Program-made: the position numbers and the translations under genes
Notes under the pieces: model-generated
Told to the model about the DNA's origin: nothing
Databases searched by the model: none
Seen by the model: only the letters and a program-made list of their open reading frames with translations
Part shown: positions 1-5,794 of the stretch, piece after piece
Position numbering within the stretch: position 1 is the stretch's first letter
Layout: each line of letters opens with the position of its first letter
NCBI GenBank assembly: GCA_030671095.1
Contig: DAOVAK010000090.1
Location: 1 to 8,487, forward strand
Direction: 5' to 3'
Length of the DNA stretch: 8,487 nt
Source of the DNA: Deltaproteobacteria bacterium
GTDB taxonomy: Bacteria > Desulfobacterota > DSM-4660 > Desulfatiglandales > HGW-15

Positions 1-1
1 G

Positions 2-148
2 ATTCATATTTCGTACTTAGTTCTCTGGGCTTTCGCTGCATCAGCTGCATGTTCGGGCCTGTTAGGGCCATTGGTTTTTTACCTCTTAAATCAATTGAAG
101 TATTTTCTGATGAAGGACATACGGGAAGCCTCGGAGGATCAGATATAA
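2..148 (+). CDS. mreD: 3' end of probable MreD, rod shape-determining membrane protein (partial)
   Basis: The frame is open from the left edge and ends at TAA 146-148, giving the last 48 residues of a protein whose start lies outside the window. The fragment has a hydrophobic stretch with small residues (LWAFAASAACSGLLGPLVFY), then a short charged tail ending KDIREASEDQI. This is what the last transmembrane helix and cytoplasmic tail of an MreD would look like. MreD is a small multi-span inner-membrane protein that works with MreB and MreC to organise lateral wall synthesis. Identity rests mainly on position: mreD usually lies directly upstream of mrdA and rodA. The fragment alone has no diagnostic motif, so another small membrane protein cannot be excluded. 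Confidence 0.7.
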   Translation: MHISYLVLWAFAASAACSGLLGPLVFYLLNQLKYFLMKDIREASEDQI

Positions 149-161
149 TCCCATATTCCTA

Positions 162-267
162 TGGAGTAATGGAGTACCGGAGTAATGGAGTGATGGTTCA
201 AATGAGGAATTGGTCAGGTTAGCTTTTCTTGTCCAATACTCCATCACTCCAATACTCCATTACTCCA
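162..267. repeat. Palindromic array of an 8-bp repeat (TGGAGTAA-like)
   Basis: The left arm (162-196) is four octamers in tandem, TGGAGTAA, TGGAGTAC, CGGAGTAA and TGGAGTGA, plus TGG. The right arm (233-267) is the same kind of array on the opposite strand, read as CCAATACT, CCATCACT, CCAATACT, CCATTACT and CCA. By hand alignment 30 of 35 positions can pair around a 36-base loop, so the RNA could form a long imperfect hairpin. The element starts 13 bases after the mreD stop and ends 20 bases before the mrdA start, sparing its ribosome binding site. There is no T-run after it, so it does not look like an intrinsic terminator. Similar octamers recur at 8257-8272 and 8379-8397. Confidence 0.85.
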
Positions 268-287
268 CTCTTTGAGGGATTCTTTCA

Positions 288-2108
288 ATGAGAAGTTCAG
301 GATTTGACCCAGTTTCAGTCGAGGTCTTCAACAGGCGGCTAAGAATACTAACGCTATGTGTTTTTGCCGTCTTTGCCGTCTTGGTGCTGAGGCTCTGGTT
401 TTTGCAGATACTTAATGGGCCGAGCTATAGAGTTCAGTCGGAGAATAACCGGATTCAGCTCCAGAATATCCCACCTTTTAGGGGAATGATTTTCGATCGC
501 CGGGGAGAATTGCTGGTGGATAACCGGCCCTCCTATAATCTCTACATAATCCCTGAACAGATCCAAGATCAGAAGCAGCTTTTGAAGAGCTTGAATTTGC
601 TGATTGGTCTTGAGCCACAATCGGTACAGGATAAATTGGGCAAGGAGTCTCACAAGTATCCCTTCAAACCGGTTCTCATCAAAAAAAACGTTTCTCGTAA
701 TGAACTGGCGATCGTTGAAACCAATCTCTTTAACCTGCCGGGTGTGATGATCCAGGTGAAACCCCAGAGACATTATATTTTTGGGAGCTTTGCATCTCAT
801 CTTATCGGCTATTTGGGGGAAATAAGCGAGCATCAGCTGGGCAAAGAGAAATACAAAGACAACAGGCCGGGAGACCTCATAGGGAAGTCTGGCGTGGAAG
901 GGGAATGGCAGAGGTCTTTGCATGGATTCAGGGGAGGAGCGCAAGTGGAGGTGGATGCGGCAGGACGAAAACTGCGAGTGATCTCCCGCAAACGACCCCT
1001 TCCTGGCATGAATGTGTGGCTTACGATCGATAAGAATCTGCAGATGACGGCTGAAAACGCGCTCAATGGCAAGAAAGGGGCGATCGTGGCCATGAATCCC
1101 AGAGATGGCGAGATCCTTGCGCTGGCCAGCAGCCCCGCTTATGATCCCAATTGGTTTATCGTCGGTATGGATAGGACAGAGTGGGCCAAGATTATGACGA
1201 GCAAAGATAGTCCCCTTCAGAATCGGCCCATTTCTGGTCAGTATCCCCCTGGATCGGTGTTTAAAATCGCAGTGGCCCTGGCCGGCTTGGAGGAGGGGGT
1301 CGTTGACCCTGAGGAAGAAATCATCTGTACTGGACAATTTAGGGTAGGGAACCGTACCTACCGTTGCTGGAAAAAGTATGGGCATGGCAACGTCGCCTTT
1401 CACAGGGCACTGGTGGAATCGTGTGACGTATATTTTTACAAGTTGGGAAAACAGCTTGGTGTGGACACGATCGCCCGTTATTCACGGATGTTAGGGTTGG
1501 GGGAGAGGACGGAGTTTGAGCTGGGTTCCGAAAAAGCAGGACTCATTCCTACCCGTCGGTGGAAGTTAAAAAGGTGGGGCGTGCCATGGCAGACCGGGGA
1601 GACGGTGTCCATCGCCATCGGGCAGAGCTTTGTACTGGTAACGCCCATGCAGATGGTCAGAATGATTTCGGGGATTTTCAATGGTGGCCATCTTTACCAG
1701 CCAAAGGTCATTAAATGGGTAGGAAAGGATGGCAACAAAATTTACCAATTTACCCCTACGCTGATGGATCGGATAGATGCCAAACGGGAAAACTTGGAAC
1801 GGGTCAAGGACGCCCTTATAGGGGTGGTTAATGAGCGCCGTGGTACAGGAGGCAGGGCTCGAGTCAAGGGGTTGACCGTTGCAGGAAAAACGGGAACGGC
1901 GCAGGTCATTACCTTGGAAAAAACAGAGGAATTTGAGGAAGAGTCCGAAATTCCTGTTAAATTTAGGGATCATGCCTGGTTCTTGGCTATTGCGCCTGCG
2001 GAGGACCCCAGCTTGGCATTGGCGATACTCATAGAGCATGGTGGCCATGGGGGAAGCGGTGCTGCCCCAATCGCCAAGAAAATGCTCGAAGCGTACTTTA
2101 AGAAATAA
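288..2108 (+). CDS. mrdA: Penicillin-binding protein 2 (peptidoglycan D,D-transpeptidase of the elongasome)
   Basis: A 606-residue class B penicillin-binding protein that cross-links new glycan strands in the periplasm during lateral wall growth, as partner of the glycosyltransferase RodA. Residues 18-40 form one N-terminal membrane anchor. The pedestal region follows, with the class B signature RGMIFDRRG (65-73) and RHYIFGSFASHLIGYLG (161-177). The transpeptidase domain runs from about 262 to 600. Its three catalytic motifs are intact: SVFK with nucleophile S323 and K326, SCD at 378-380 (the SxN-type motif, with Asp as is common in PBP2), and KTG at 534-536. The length is near the family's usual 600-650. 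The ATG at 288 is preceded by GAGGG at 274-278. The family assignment is certain; PBP2 rather than FtsI follows from the sequence pattern and from rodA downstream. Confidence 0.97.
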   Translation: MRSSGFDPVSVEVFNRRLRILTLCVFAVFAVLVLRLWFLQILNGPSYRVQSENNRIQLQNIPPFRGMIFDRRGELLVDNRPSYNLYIIPEQIQDQKQLLKSLNLLIGLEPQSVQDKLGKESHKYPFKPVLIKKNVSRNELAIVETNLFNLPGVMIQVKPQRHYIFGSFASHLIGYLGEISEHQLGKEKYKDNRPGDLIGKSGVEGEWQRSLHGFRGGAQVEVDAAGRKLRVISRKRPLPGMNVWLTIDKNLQMTAENALNGKKGAIVAMNPRDGEILALASSPAYDPNWFIVGMDRTEWAKIMTSKDSPLQNRPISGQYPPGSVFKIAVALAGLEEGVVDPEEEIICTGQFRVGNRTYRCWKKYGHGNVAFHRALVESCDVYFYKLGKQLGVDTIARYSRMLGLGERTEFELGSEKAGLIPTRRWKLKRWGVPWQTGETVSIAIGQSFVLVTPMQMVRMISGIFNGGHLYQPKVIKWVGKDGNKIYQFTPTLMDRIDAKRENLERVKDALIGVVNERRGTGGRARVKGLTVAGKTGTAQVITLEKTEEFEEESEIPVKFRDHAWFLAIAPAEDPSLALAILIEHGGHGGSGAAPIAKKMLEAYFKK

Positions 2109-2363
2109 GTGACCTGCCCGCCAATGCCTGTTAGCGCGCGATACTTCGGTTGGGTTAAGCAACAAGAAAGGGATCAAGCAGATTAGGGGTGCGTGTAAAT
2201 GGCTATGGCAGGCGGGGCTAAAGTAGTTTTGTACCATTCACTTTAGGCACTTTAGTCCCGCCTGCCATAGCCGTTTGTGGATAACTTCTCTGTTTCACTC
2301 GTTCTCATTATTTAACCCGACCGAAATATTCAGCAGAGGGAGGCATCGGCGGGCAGGTCACTT
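2107..2363. repeat. Nested inverted-repeat element between mrdA and rodA
   Basis: The outer arms are 2107-2158 and 2312-2363. Over the 49-base core (2110-2158 against 2312-2360) 37 positions match, and nearly all mismatches fall in one block around 2130-2141. The ends are best conserved: TGACCTGCCCGCC is exactly mirrored, as is GGGTTAA at the inner edge. The outer arm begins inside the mrdA stop codon. A second, stronger palindrome lies within it. The whole is about 257 bp with no credible gene, resembling a small non-autonomous mobile element or a degenerate palindromic repeat. No target-site duplication was recognised. Confidence 0.8.
2197..2276. repeat. Strong inner hairpin in the mrdA-rodA gap
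   Basis: The arms 2197-2224 and 2249-2276 are 28 bases each and pair throughout except for two positions (G-T or A-C type). The core GGCTATGGCAGGCGGG is mirrored by CCCGCCTGCCATAGCC around a 24-base loop. The loop and right arm contain two adjacent copies of a CACTTTAG unit (2239-2255). No T-run follows, so a Rho-independent terminator is unlikely, but the RNA hairpin would be very stable and could affect mRNA processing or stability between mrdA and rodA. Confidence 0.85.
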
Positions 2364-2385
2364 TAGACACTTTAGACACTTCTCT
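2359..2385. repeat. 9-bp direct repeat CACTTTAGA
   Basis: Two perfect copies of CACTTTAGA (2359-2367 and 2368-2376) are followed by a degenerate third, CACTTCTCT. The unit is the same as the one in the inner hairpin at 2239-2255 (CACTTTAGG, CACTTTAG). The first copy overlaps the outer arm of the nested inverted repeat, so the short tandem repeats look like part of the same element. The array stops just before the rodA ribosome binding site. Confidence 0.75.
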
Positions 2386-2400
2386 AAGGAAGAGACAAGG

Positions 2401-3507
2401 ATGTTATTTGATAGGCGTCTGCTCCATCATTTTGACTGGATTTTGGTTGTACTGCTCATTCTGATAGGAACCATAAGCGTTCTGAATCTGTACAGTGCCA
2501 CCTATGCCATAAGAGATGAGGGTGGCTCTCAGATCTTTGTAAGACAGATCTACTGGTTCCTCATCGGTTTTGCGGTCCTGCTCATGATGACCACTTTTGA
2601 TTATCACCTCTTGGAGAGGCTTGCCTATCCTGCCTATGTGGTTTCGATAGCCCTGCTTGTTCTGGTGCTTTTGTTAGGCAAGACCACCTCCGGTTCCCAG
2701 AGGTGGTTGAGTTTAGCGGGGATCTCTTTCCAGGTATCAGAAATGGCCAAGATCGTCCTCGTACTCACACTTGCCAAGTACTTCAGTGAGCATGGCGGCT
2801 ACACCGAGTCCCGATTGAGAGATCTATGGCAGCCTTTGCTGCTTATCGCCATTCCCTGTGTTCTGATTGTCAAGGAACCAGACTTGGGTACCGCCCTGGT
2901 CCTCGTGGTGGTCTCCTTTACCATAATTCTATTTACCAAGGTGAACTGGAAGTCCCTCCTCATCCTCTCTCTAACATCACTTGCAGCGGCTCCTTTCATA
3001 TGGTTCTCCCTCAAGGCATACCAGCAGACACGCATTTTGACCTTCCTCAGGCCTGATATGGACCCGTTGGGGGCAGGGTATCATATCAACCAGTCGAAAA
3101 TAGCCATTGGGTCGGGTCTTTTTTGGGGCAAGGGCTTCTTAAAGGGAACGCAGACCAGATTGCACTTTTTACCAGAGCAGCACACTGATTTCGCCTTCTC
3201 CGTACTCGCCGAAGAATGGGGTTTTGTTGGGGCCGTATTTTTGCTGTTACTCTATCTCTTGCTTATCCTATGGGGAATTGCCATCGCCACAAGTTCGAAG
3301 GACCGGTTTGGTTCCATAGTGGCCGTAGGTGTTGTCGCCATTGTCTTCTGGCAGCTGGTCATCAATGTGTGTATGGCCACGGGACTGTTGCCTGTGGTGG
3401 GCATCCCCCTTGTTCTCTTTAGTTATGGGGGATCATCACTTATCTCCACCATGGCTGGCATGGGGATACTTATGAACATAAGCATGAGACGGTTTATGTT
3501 TCAGTAG
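2401..3507 (+). CDS. rodA: RodA, SEDS-family peptidoglycan glycosyltransferase
   Basis: A 368-residue polytopic inner-membrane protein that polymerises glycan chains from lipid II, paired with PBP2. It has about ten hydrophobic segments and the SEDS landmarks: QRWLSLAGISFQVSEMAKI (100-118), KEPDLGTAL (158-166), FLPEQHTDFAFSVLAEEWG (256-274) and GLLPVVGIPLVLFSYGGSS (328-346). D263 in the HTDF motif corresponds to the catalytic aspartate of known RodA enzymes. The length matches the usual 370 or so. The same frame is open back to an ATG at 2275, but that 42-residue extension is translated repeat DNA and is basic, not RodA-like. The ATG at 2401 has AAGGA at 2386-2390 and the normal MLFDRR...FDW start, so it is preferred. 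Confidence 0.97.
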   Translation: MLFDRRLLHHFDWILVVLLILIGTISVLNLYSATYAIRDEGGSQIFVRQIYWFLIGFAVLLMMTTFDYHLLERLAYPAYVVSIALLVLVLLLGKTTSGSQRWLSLAGISFQVSEMAKIVLVLTLAKYFSEHGGYTESRLRDLWQPLLLIAIPCVLIVKEPDLGTALVLVVVSFTIILFTKVNWKSLLILSLTSLAAAPFIWFSLKAYQQTRILTFLRPDMDPLGAGYHINQSKIAIGSGLFWGKGFLKGTQTRLHFLPEQHTDFAFSVLAEEWGFVGAVFLLLLYLLLILWGIAIATSSKDRFGSIVAVGVVAIVFWQLVINVCMATGLLPVVGIPLVLFSYGGSSLISTMAGMGILMNISMRRFMFQ

Positions 3508-3540
3508 GCAGCTTCAATTGAGGTCTTTGTGAAATTTTTC

Positions 3541-3569
3541 TTGAAATGGAAAATGCTGTGTGTTATGTG
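3541..3569 (+). promoter_or_regulatory. Weak promoter candidate upstream of the bactofilin gene
   Basis: TTGAAA at 3541-3546 is followed after 17 bases by TATGTG at 3564-3569, preceded by TG as in an extended -10 site. The -10 match is only three of six, so this is a tentative call. The bactofilin could equally be read from the mre/mrd transcript. Confidence 0.25.
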
Positions 3570-3598
3570 GTGTAGCGCTTCAAGAAGGAGGGTTTGTT

Positions 3599-3985
3599 AT
3601 GAAAAGAAAGGATCCAATTAACGCGTTTTTGGGCGAAGACACGGAATTTGAGGGAAAACTCTCCTTCAATGGCGCCGTACGAATAGACGGTCGCCTTAAA
3701 GGGGAAATTTTCACAGAAGGGACACTCATTGTGGGGGAGTCGGCCGTTATTGCGTCCGATATTCATGTCTCGCATATCATTGTAAGTGGAGAAATTCGAG
3801 GCAATATCGTGGCCTCCGATCGGATTGAGATACATGCCCCTGGAAAGGTCTTTGGAAACATTCAGGCCCCTACAGTGATCATAGATGAAGGGGTCGTCTT
3901 TGAAGGTAATTGCAAGATGCAACCCGCAAAAGAGACTGACGAGAAGAAGGTGGCCGTCATCCGAGAGGGCGTCGGAACGGAATAG
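3599..3985 (+). CDS. Bactofilin (polymer-forming cytoskeletal protein)
   Basis: A 128-residue bactofilin. These proteins assemble without nucleotide into filaments through a right-handed beta-helix, often membrane-associated, and act in local wall synthesis, cell curvature or positioning. The helix spans about residues 12-105. Its repeating turns are visible as DGRLKGEI (30-37), SGEIRGNI (63-70), PGKVFGNI (81-88) and EGVVFEGN (97-104), with the typical DPINAFLGEDTEFEGKL start. A charged, probably disordered tail follows (106-128). The frame is open 13 residues further upstream, but the ATG at 3599 has an excellent AAGGAGG (3585-3591) seven bases away and fits the family start. It sits 91 bp after rodA, consistent with a role in cell shape, and 160 bp before the atp genes. 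Confidence 0.95.
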   Translation: MKRKDPINAFLGEDTEFEGKLSFNGAVRIDGRLKGEIFTEGTLIVGESAVIASDIHVSHIIVSGEIRGNIVASDRIEIHAPGKVFGNIQAPTVIIDEGVVFEGNCKMQPAKETDEKKVAVIREGVGTE

Positions 3986-4011
3986 TTGGTTGGTCTTCTT
4001 ATAGAAAAGCT

Positions 4012-4038
4012 TTGACAATAGGATTTTTTTTGTATAAA
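4012..4038 (+). promoter_or_regulatory. Candidate sigma70-type promoter of the atp operon
   Basis: A perfect TTGACA (4012-4017) is separated by 15 bp from TATAAA (4033-4038), which has five of six consensus bases and a TG-like upstream context. The spacing is a little short, and the spacer contains a run of eight Ts. It lies in the 160-bp gap between the bactofilin and atpF', the largest gap before the atp genes, which is where their promoter is expected. Transcription would start near 4045, leaving a leader of about 100 bases. That leader contains only a tiny GGGG/CCCC hairpin at 4071-4083 and no recognisable riboswitch. Confidence 0.6.
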
Positions 4039-4145
4039 AGGCCTTGTCTTTCTCATTAGAGGTCATTTTAGGGGTTTATCCCCACTTCATTAATTTAGAA
4101 TCCCCAAACGGAAAATTCCTAGTAAAAAAGAGGTCTTAGGCAGCC

Positions 4146-4574
4146 ATGGACATATACCCTAATTTTACGGTTTTTTTCCAGATTGCCAATTTTCTCTTCC
4201 TTCTCTTCATTTTAAACATCATCGTTTATAGACCCATTCGTAAAATACTCGGCCAGAGAGGCGATGAAGTTATTTCCTTTCAGGACATGATTGAGGATTT
4301 TCAGGATAGGTCTGAGAAGGACGCCAAAACCCTTCAGGAGAACATGGCAGGTGCAAGAAGCCAAGGCTTCAAAGAAAAGGAAAATCTCAAGGGCGCTGGA
4401 CTTGAAGAAGAAAAAGTGATGCTTCAGGAAACCATTTCTGCAGCCGAGGAAAAAATTGGCAAGGCCAAAGGAGAGATCGATCAGAATACAGCTCAGGCCC
4501 GCCAATCACTGGAAGAGGAGGTAAAGGTATTCTCTAAGGAATTGGCAGAGAAGATATTGGGAAGGAGCATTTGA
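4146..4574 (+). CDS. atpF': ATP synthase Fo subunit b' (peripheral stalk)
   Basis: A 142-residue b-type stalk subunit. Residues 9-28 form one N-terminal membrane helix (FFQIANFLFLLFILNIIVYR), followed by the typical RPIRKILGQRGDEV and a long charged coiled coil (about 40-130), ending KELAEKILGRSI. It anchors the stator arm in the inner membrane and pairs with the b subunit encoded next, so the stalk is probably a b/b' heterodimer as in many Desulfobacterota, cyanobacteria and alphaproteobacteria. The start ATG at 4146 has only moderate ribosome binding options (AAGAGG 4128-4133, TTAGG 4136-4140), but no other start fits the membrane helix. It is the first gene of the atp operon and its stop shares one base with the atpF start. 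Confidence 0.92.
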   Translation: MDIYPNFTVFFQIANFLFLLFILNIIVYRPIRKILGQRGDEVISFQDMIEDFQDRSEKDAKTLQENMAGARSQGFKEKENLKGAGLEEEKVMLQETISAAEEKIGKAKGEIDQNTAQARQSLEEEVKVFSKELAEKILGRSI

Positions 4575-5245
4575 TGGTCAGGATGAAAAGGAAACCTCAA
4601 AGGGTAATGCTGGTTATCTTCTTTTTTGCCGCGTTTTCTCTTTTCTTAAATACCGGCATGGTGATTGCGAGTGGAGAAGGCGCCCATGGAGGCGGGCAGG
4701 AGAGTGTCCACGAAAGCAGCTCGGAGGGTGCTCATGGGGGTGAGCACGGAAAAGACCGCAGCGCAGACCTCCGCGATCTCCTCTATCGTTTCATCAATTT
4801 CGCCCTTTTGATCATCATCCTTTTTGTGGCCATTAGAAAGAGCGGACTCAAGGACTCTCTAGCAGGGCGTATAGAGGAGATTAAACAGAGGCTGGAGGAT
4901 TTGAGAAAAGAGAAGGAAGAAGCTGAAACGAAGTATCAAGATATTGAGAAAAAACTGAGAGACTTTGAGGCCAAGAAAAAAGAAATTATTGAACAATTCC
5001 AGAATGAAGGACAGGCGGAAAAGGAGCGGATTATCGCTGAGGCGAATGAGAGGGCGAAACAGATTGTGGAACAGGCCGAGTTGACTATTCAGCAAGAGAT
5101 GCAATCTGCGAAGGATAGATTAAGAAAAGAGGTGATGGAGTTGGCCGCTGGAAAGGCCCAAGAAATCATCGCAAAAGAAATGACGGATGAGGATCAGGAC
5201 CGTTTGGTCAGCGAATTCATAGAAAGGGTGGGGAAGATACATTGA
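4574..5245 (+). CDS. atpF: ATP synthase Fo subunit b, with signal-like N-terminus and Gly/His-rich linker
   Basis: A 223-residue b subunit, longer than the usual 155-170. Residues 1-10 are basic, 11-31 are hydrophobic, and V30-I31-A32 followed by S33 would suit signal peptidase I. Residues 33-60 form a Gly/Ser/His-rich linker with EGAHGG twice (35-40 and 51-56) and four histidines. The conventional membrane helix is at 73-88, followed by a long coiled coil (95-200). The product forms the outer stalk with b' and binds delta at the top of F1. The chosen ATG (4574) overlaps the atpF' stop as TGATG and has AAGGAG at 4562-4567. A TTG at 4571 is possible but less likely. If the signal peptide is cleaved, the linker lies in the periplasm. 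Confidence 0.93.
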   Translation: MVRMKRKPQRVMLVIFFFAAFSLFLNTGMVIASGEGAHGGGQESVHESSSEGAHGGEHGKDRSADLRDLLYRFINFALLIIILFVAIRKSGLKDSLAGRIEEIKQRLEDLRKEKEEAETKYQDIEKKLRDFEAKKKEIIEQFQNEGQAEKERIIAEANERAKQIVEQAELTIQQEMQSAKDRLRKEVMELAAGKAQEIIAKEMTDEDQDRLVSEFIERVGKIH

Positions 5246-5775
5246 TTGGATCAAAGGTTTCCAAGAGGTATGCCAAGGCCCTGTTCAGTCTGGGGCAAGA
5301 AGATGGCAACTTTGAACAATACGGCCAGGAGCTGTCTGATTTTGAGAGGTTCTTTCGGGATAATGCGGATTTTCGACAGGTTATTGGCAATCCTGTCTTT
5401 GCCGTGGAGGACAGGAGGAAGGTCTTGCAGGTCGTATTAGATAAGAGCAATTTTTCAGGCGTGGTGAAGAATTTTCTGAATCTCCTCTTGGACAAAAACA
5501 GGATAGAGATCGTAGAGGCCATTACAGCGTATTACTCAAGGCTCACCGACGAGGTCTCTGGCATTGCCAGGGCCGAAATCATTACGGCGAGGCCTTTGAA
5601 AGATGAGGCCTTAGGAAGGATTGAAAGATCGCTGGAAGGATTGACATCAAAGAAGATCAAGCCGGAAGTGAGGGAAGACAAAGACCTCATTGGGGGTATT
5701 GTGGTGAAAATCGGCGATCTGGTTTTGGACGGGAGTGTGAAGGCCCAGCTTGAGGGGCTTAAAGAATCTTTTTGA
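5242..5775 (+). CDS. atpH: ATP synthase F1 subunit delta
   Basis: A 177-residue delta subunit, the normal length, which joins the b/b' stalk to the top of the alpha3beta3 head. The N-terminal helical bundle starts at SKRYAKALFSL (7-17) and the C-terminal signature DLIGGIVVKIGDLVLDGSV runs from 148 to 166. The start must be the TTG at 5242. It overlaps the atpF stop by four bases (TTGA), and no in-frame ATG occurs before the conserved RYAKAL motif. GGGGAAG at 5230-5236 can serve as ribosome binding site. The overlap suggests coupled translation with atpF. Confidence 0.95.
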   Translation: MIGSKVSKRYAKALFSLGQEDGNFEQYGQELSDFERFFRDNADFRQVIGNPVFAVEDRRKVLQVVLDKSNFSGVVKNFLNLLLDKNRIEIVEAITAYYSRLTDEVSGIARAEIITARPLKDEALGRIERSLEGLTSKKIKPEVREDKDLIGGIVVKIGDLVLDGSVKAQLEGLKESF

Positions 5776-5794
5776 GAAGGGGTGAATAGAACCG

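Noticed and set aside
162..267. CRISPR array
   Set aside because: The units are 8 bp, contiguous and degenerate, without unique spacers, and half of them are inverted.
354..1403. Long open frame on the minus strand (349 codons) opposite mrdA
   Set aside because: It lies wholly inside the strongly supported mrdA, has no recognisable domain and looks like a by-product of codon usage. The same applies to minus-strand frames at 1566-2237, 3563-4066, 6467-7021 and 7528-8301.
2197..2276. Rho-independent terminator after mrdA
   Set aside because: The stem is strong but no T-run follows it on either strand, and the loop is long (24 bases). The same reasoning applies to the hairpin at 8276-8349.
2274..2311. 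Promoter for rodA inside the repeat element
   Set aside because: TTGTGG and nearby AT-rich hexamers do not give a convincing -35/-10 pair at proper spacing.
2275..2400. N-terminal extension of rodA from an upstream ATG at 2275
   Set aside because: The 42 extra residues are translated inverted-repeat and CACTTTAG repeat sequence (arginine/histidine-rich) and do not resemble RodA. The ATG at 2401 has a ribosome binding site and the normal family start.
4045..4145. Riboswitch or structured leader before atpF'
   Set aside because: Only a 4-bp GGGG/CCCC hairpin is visible and there is no match to a riboswitch pattern I know. The stretch is AT-rich and otherwise unstructured.
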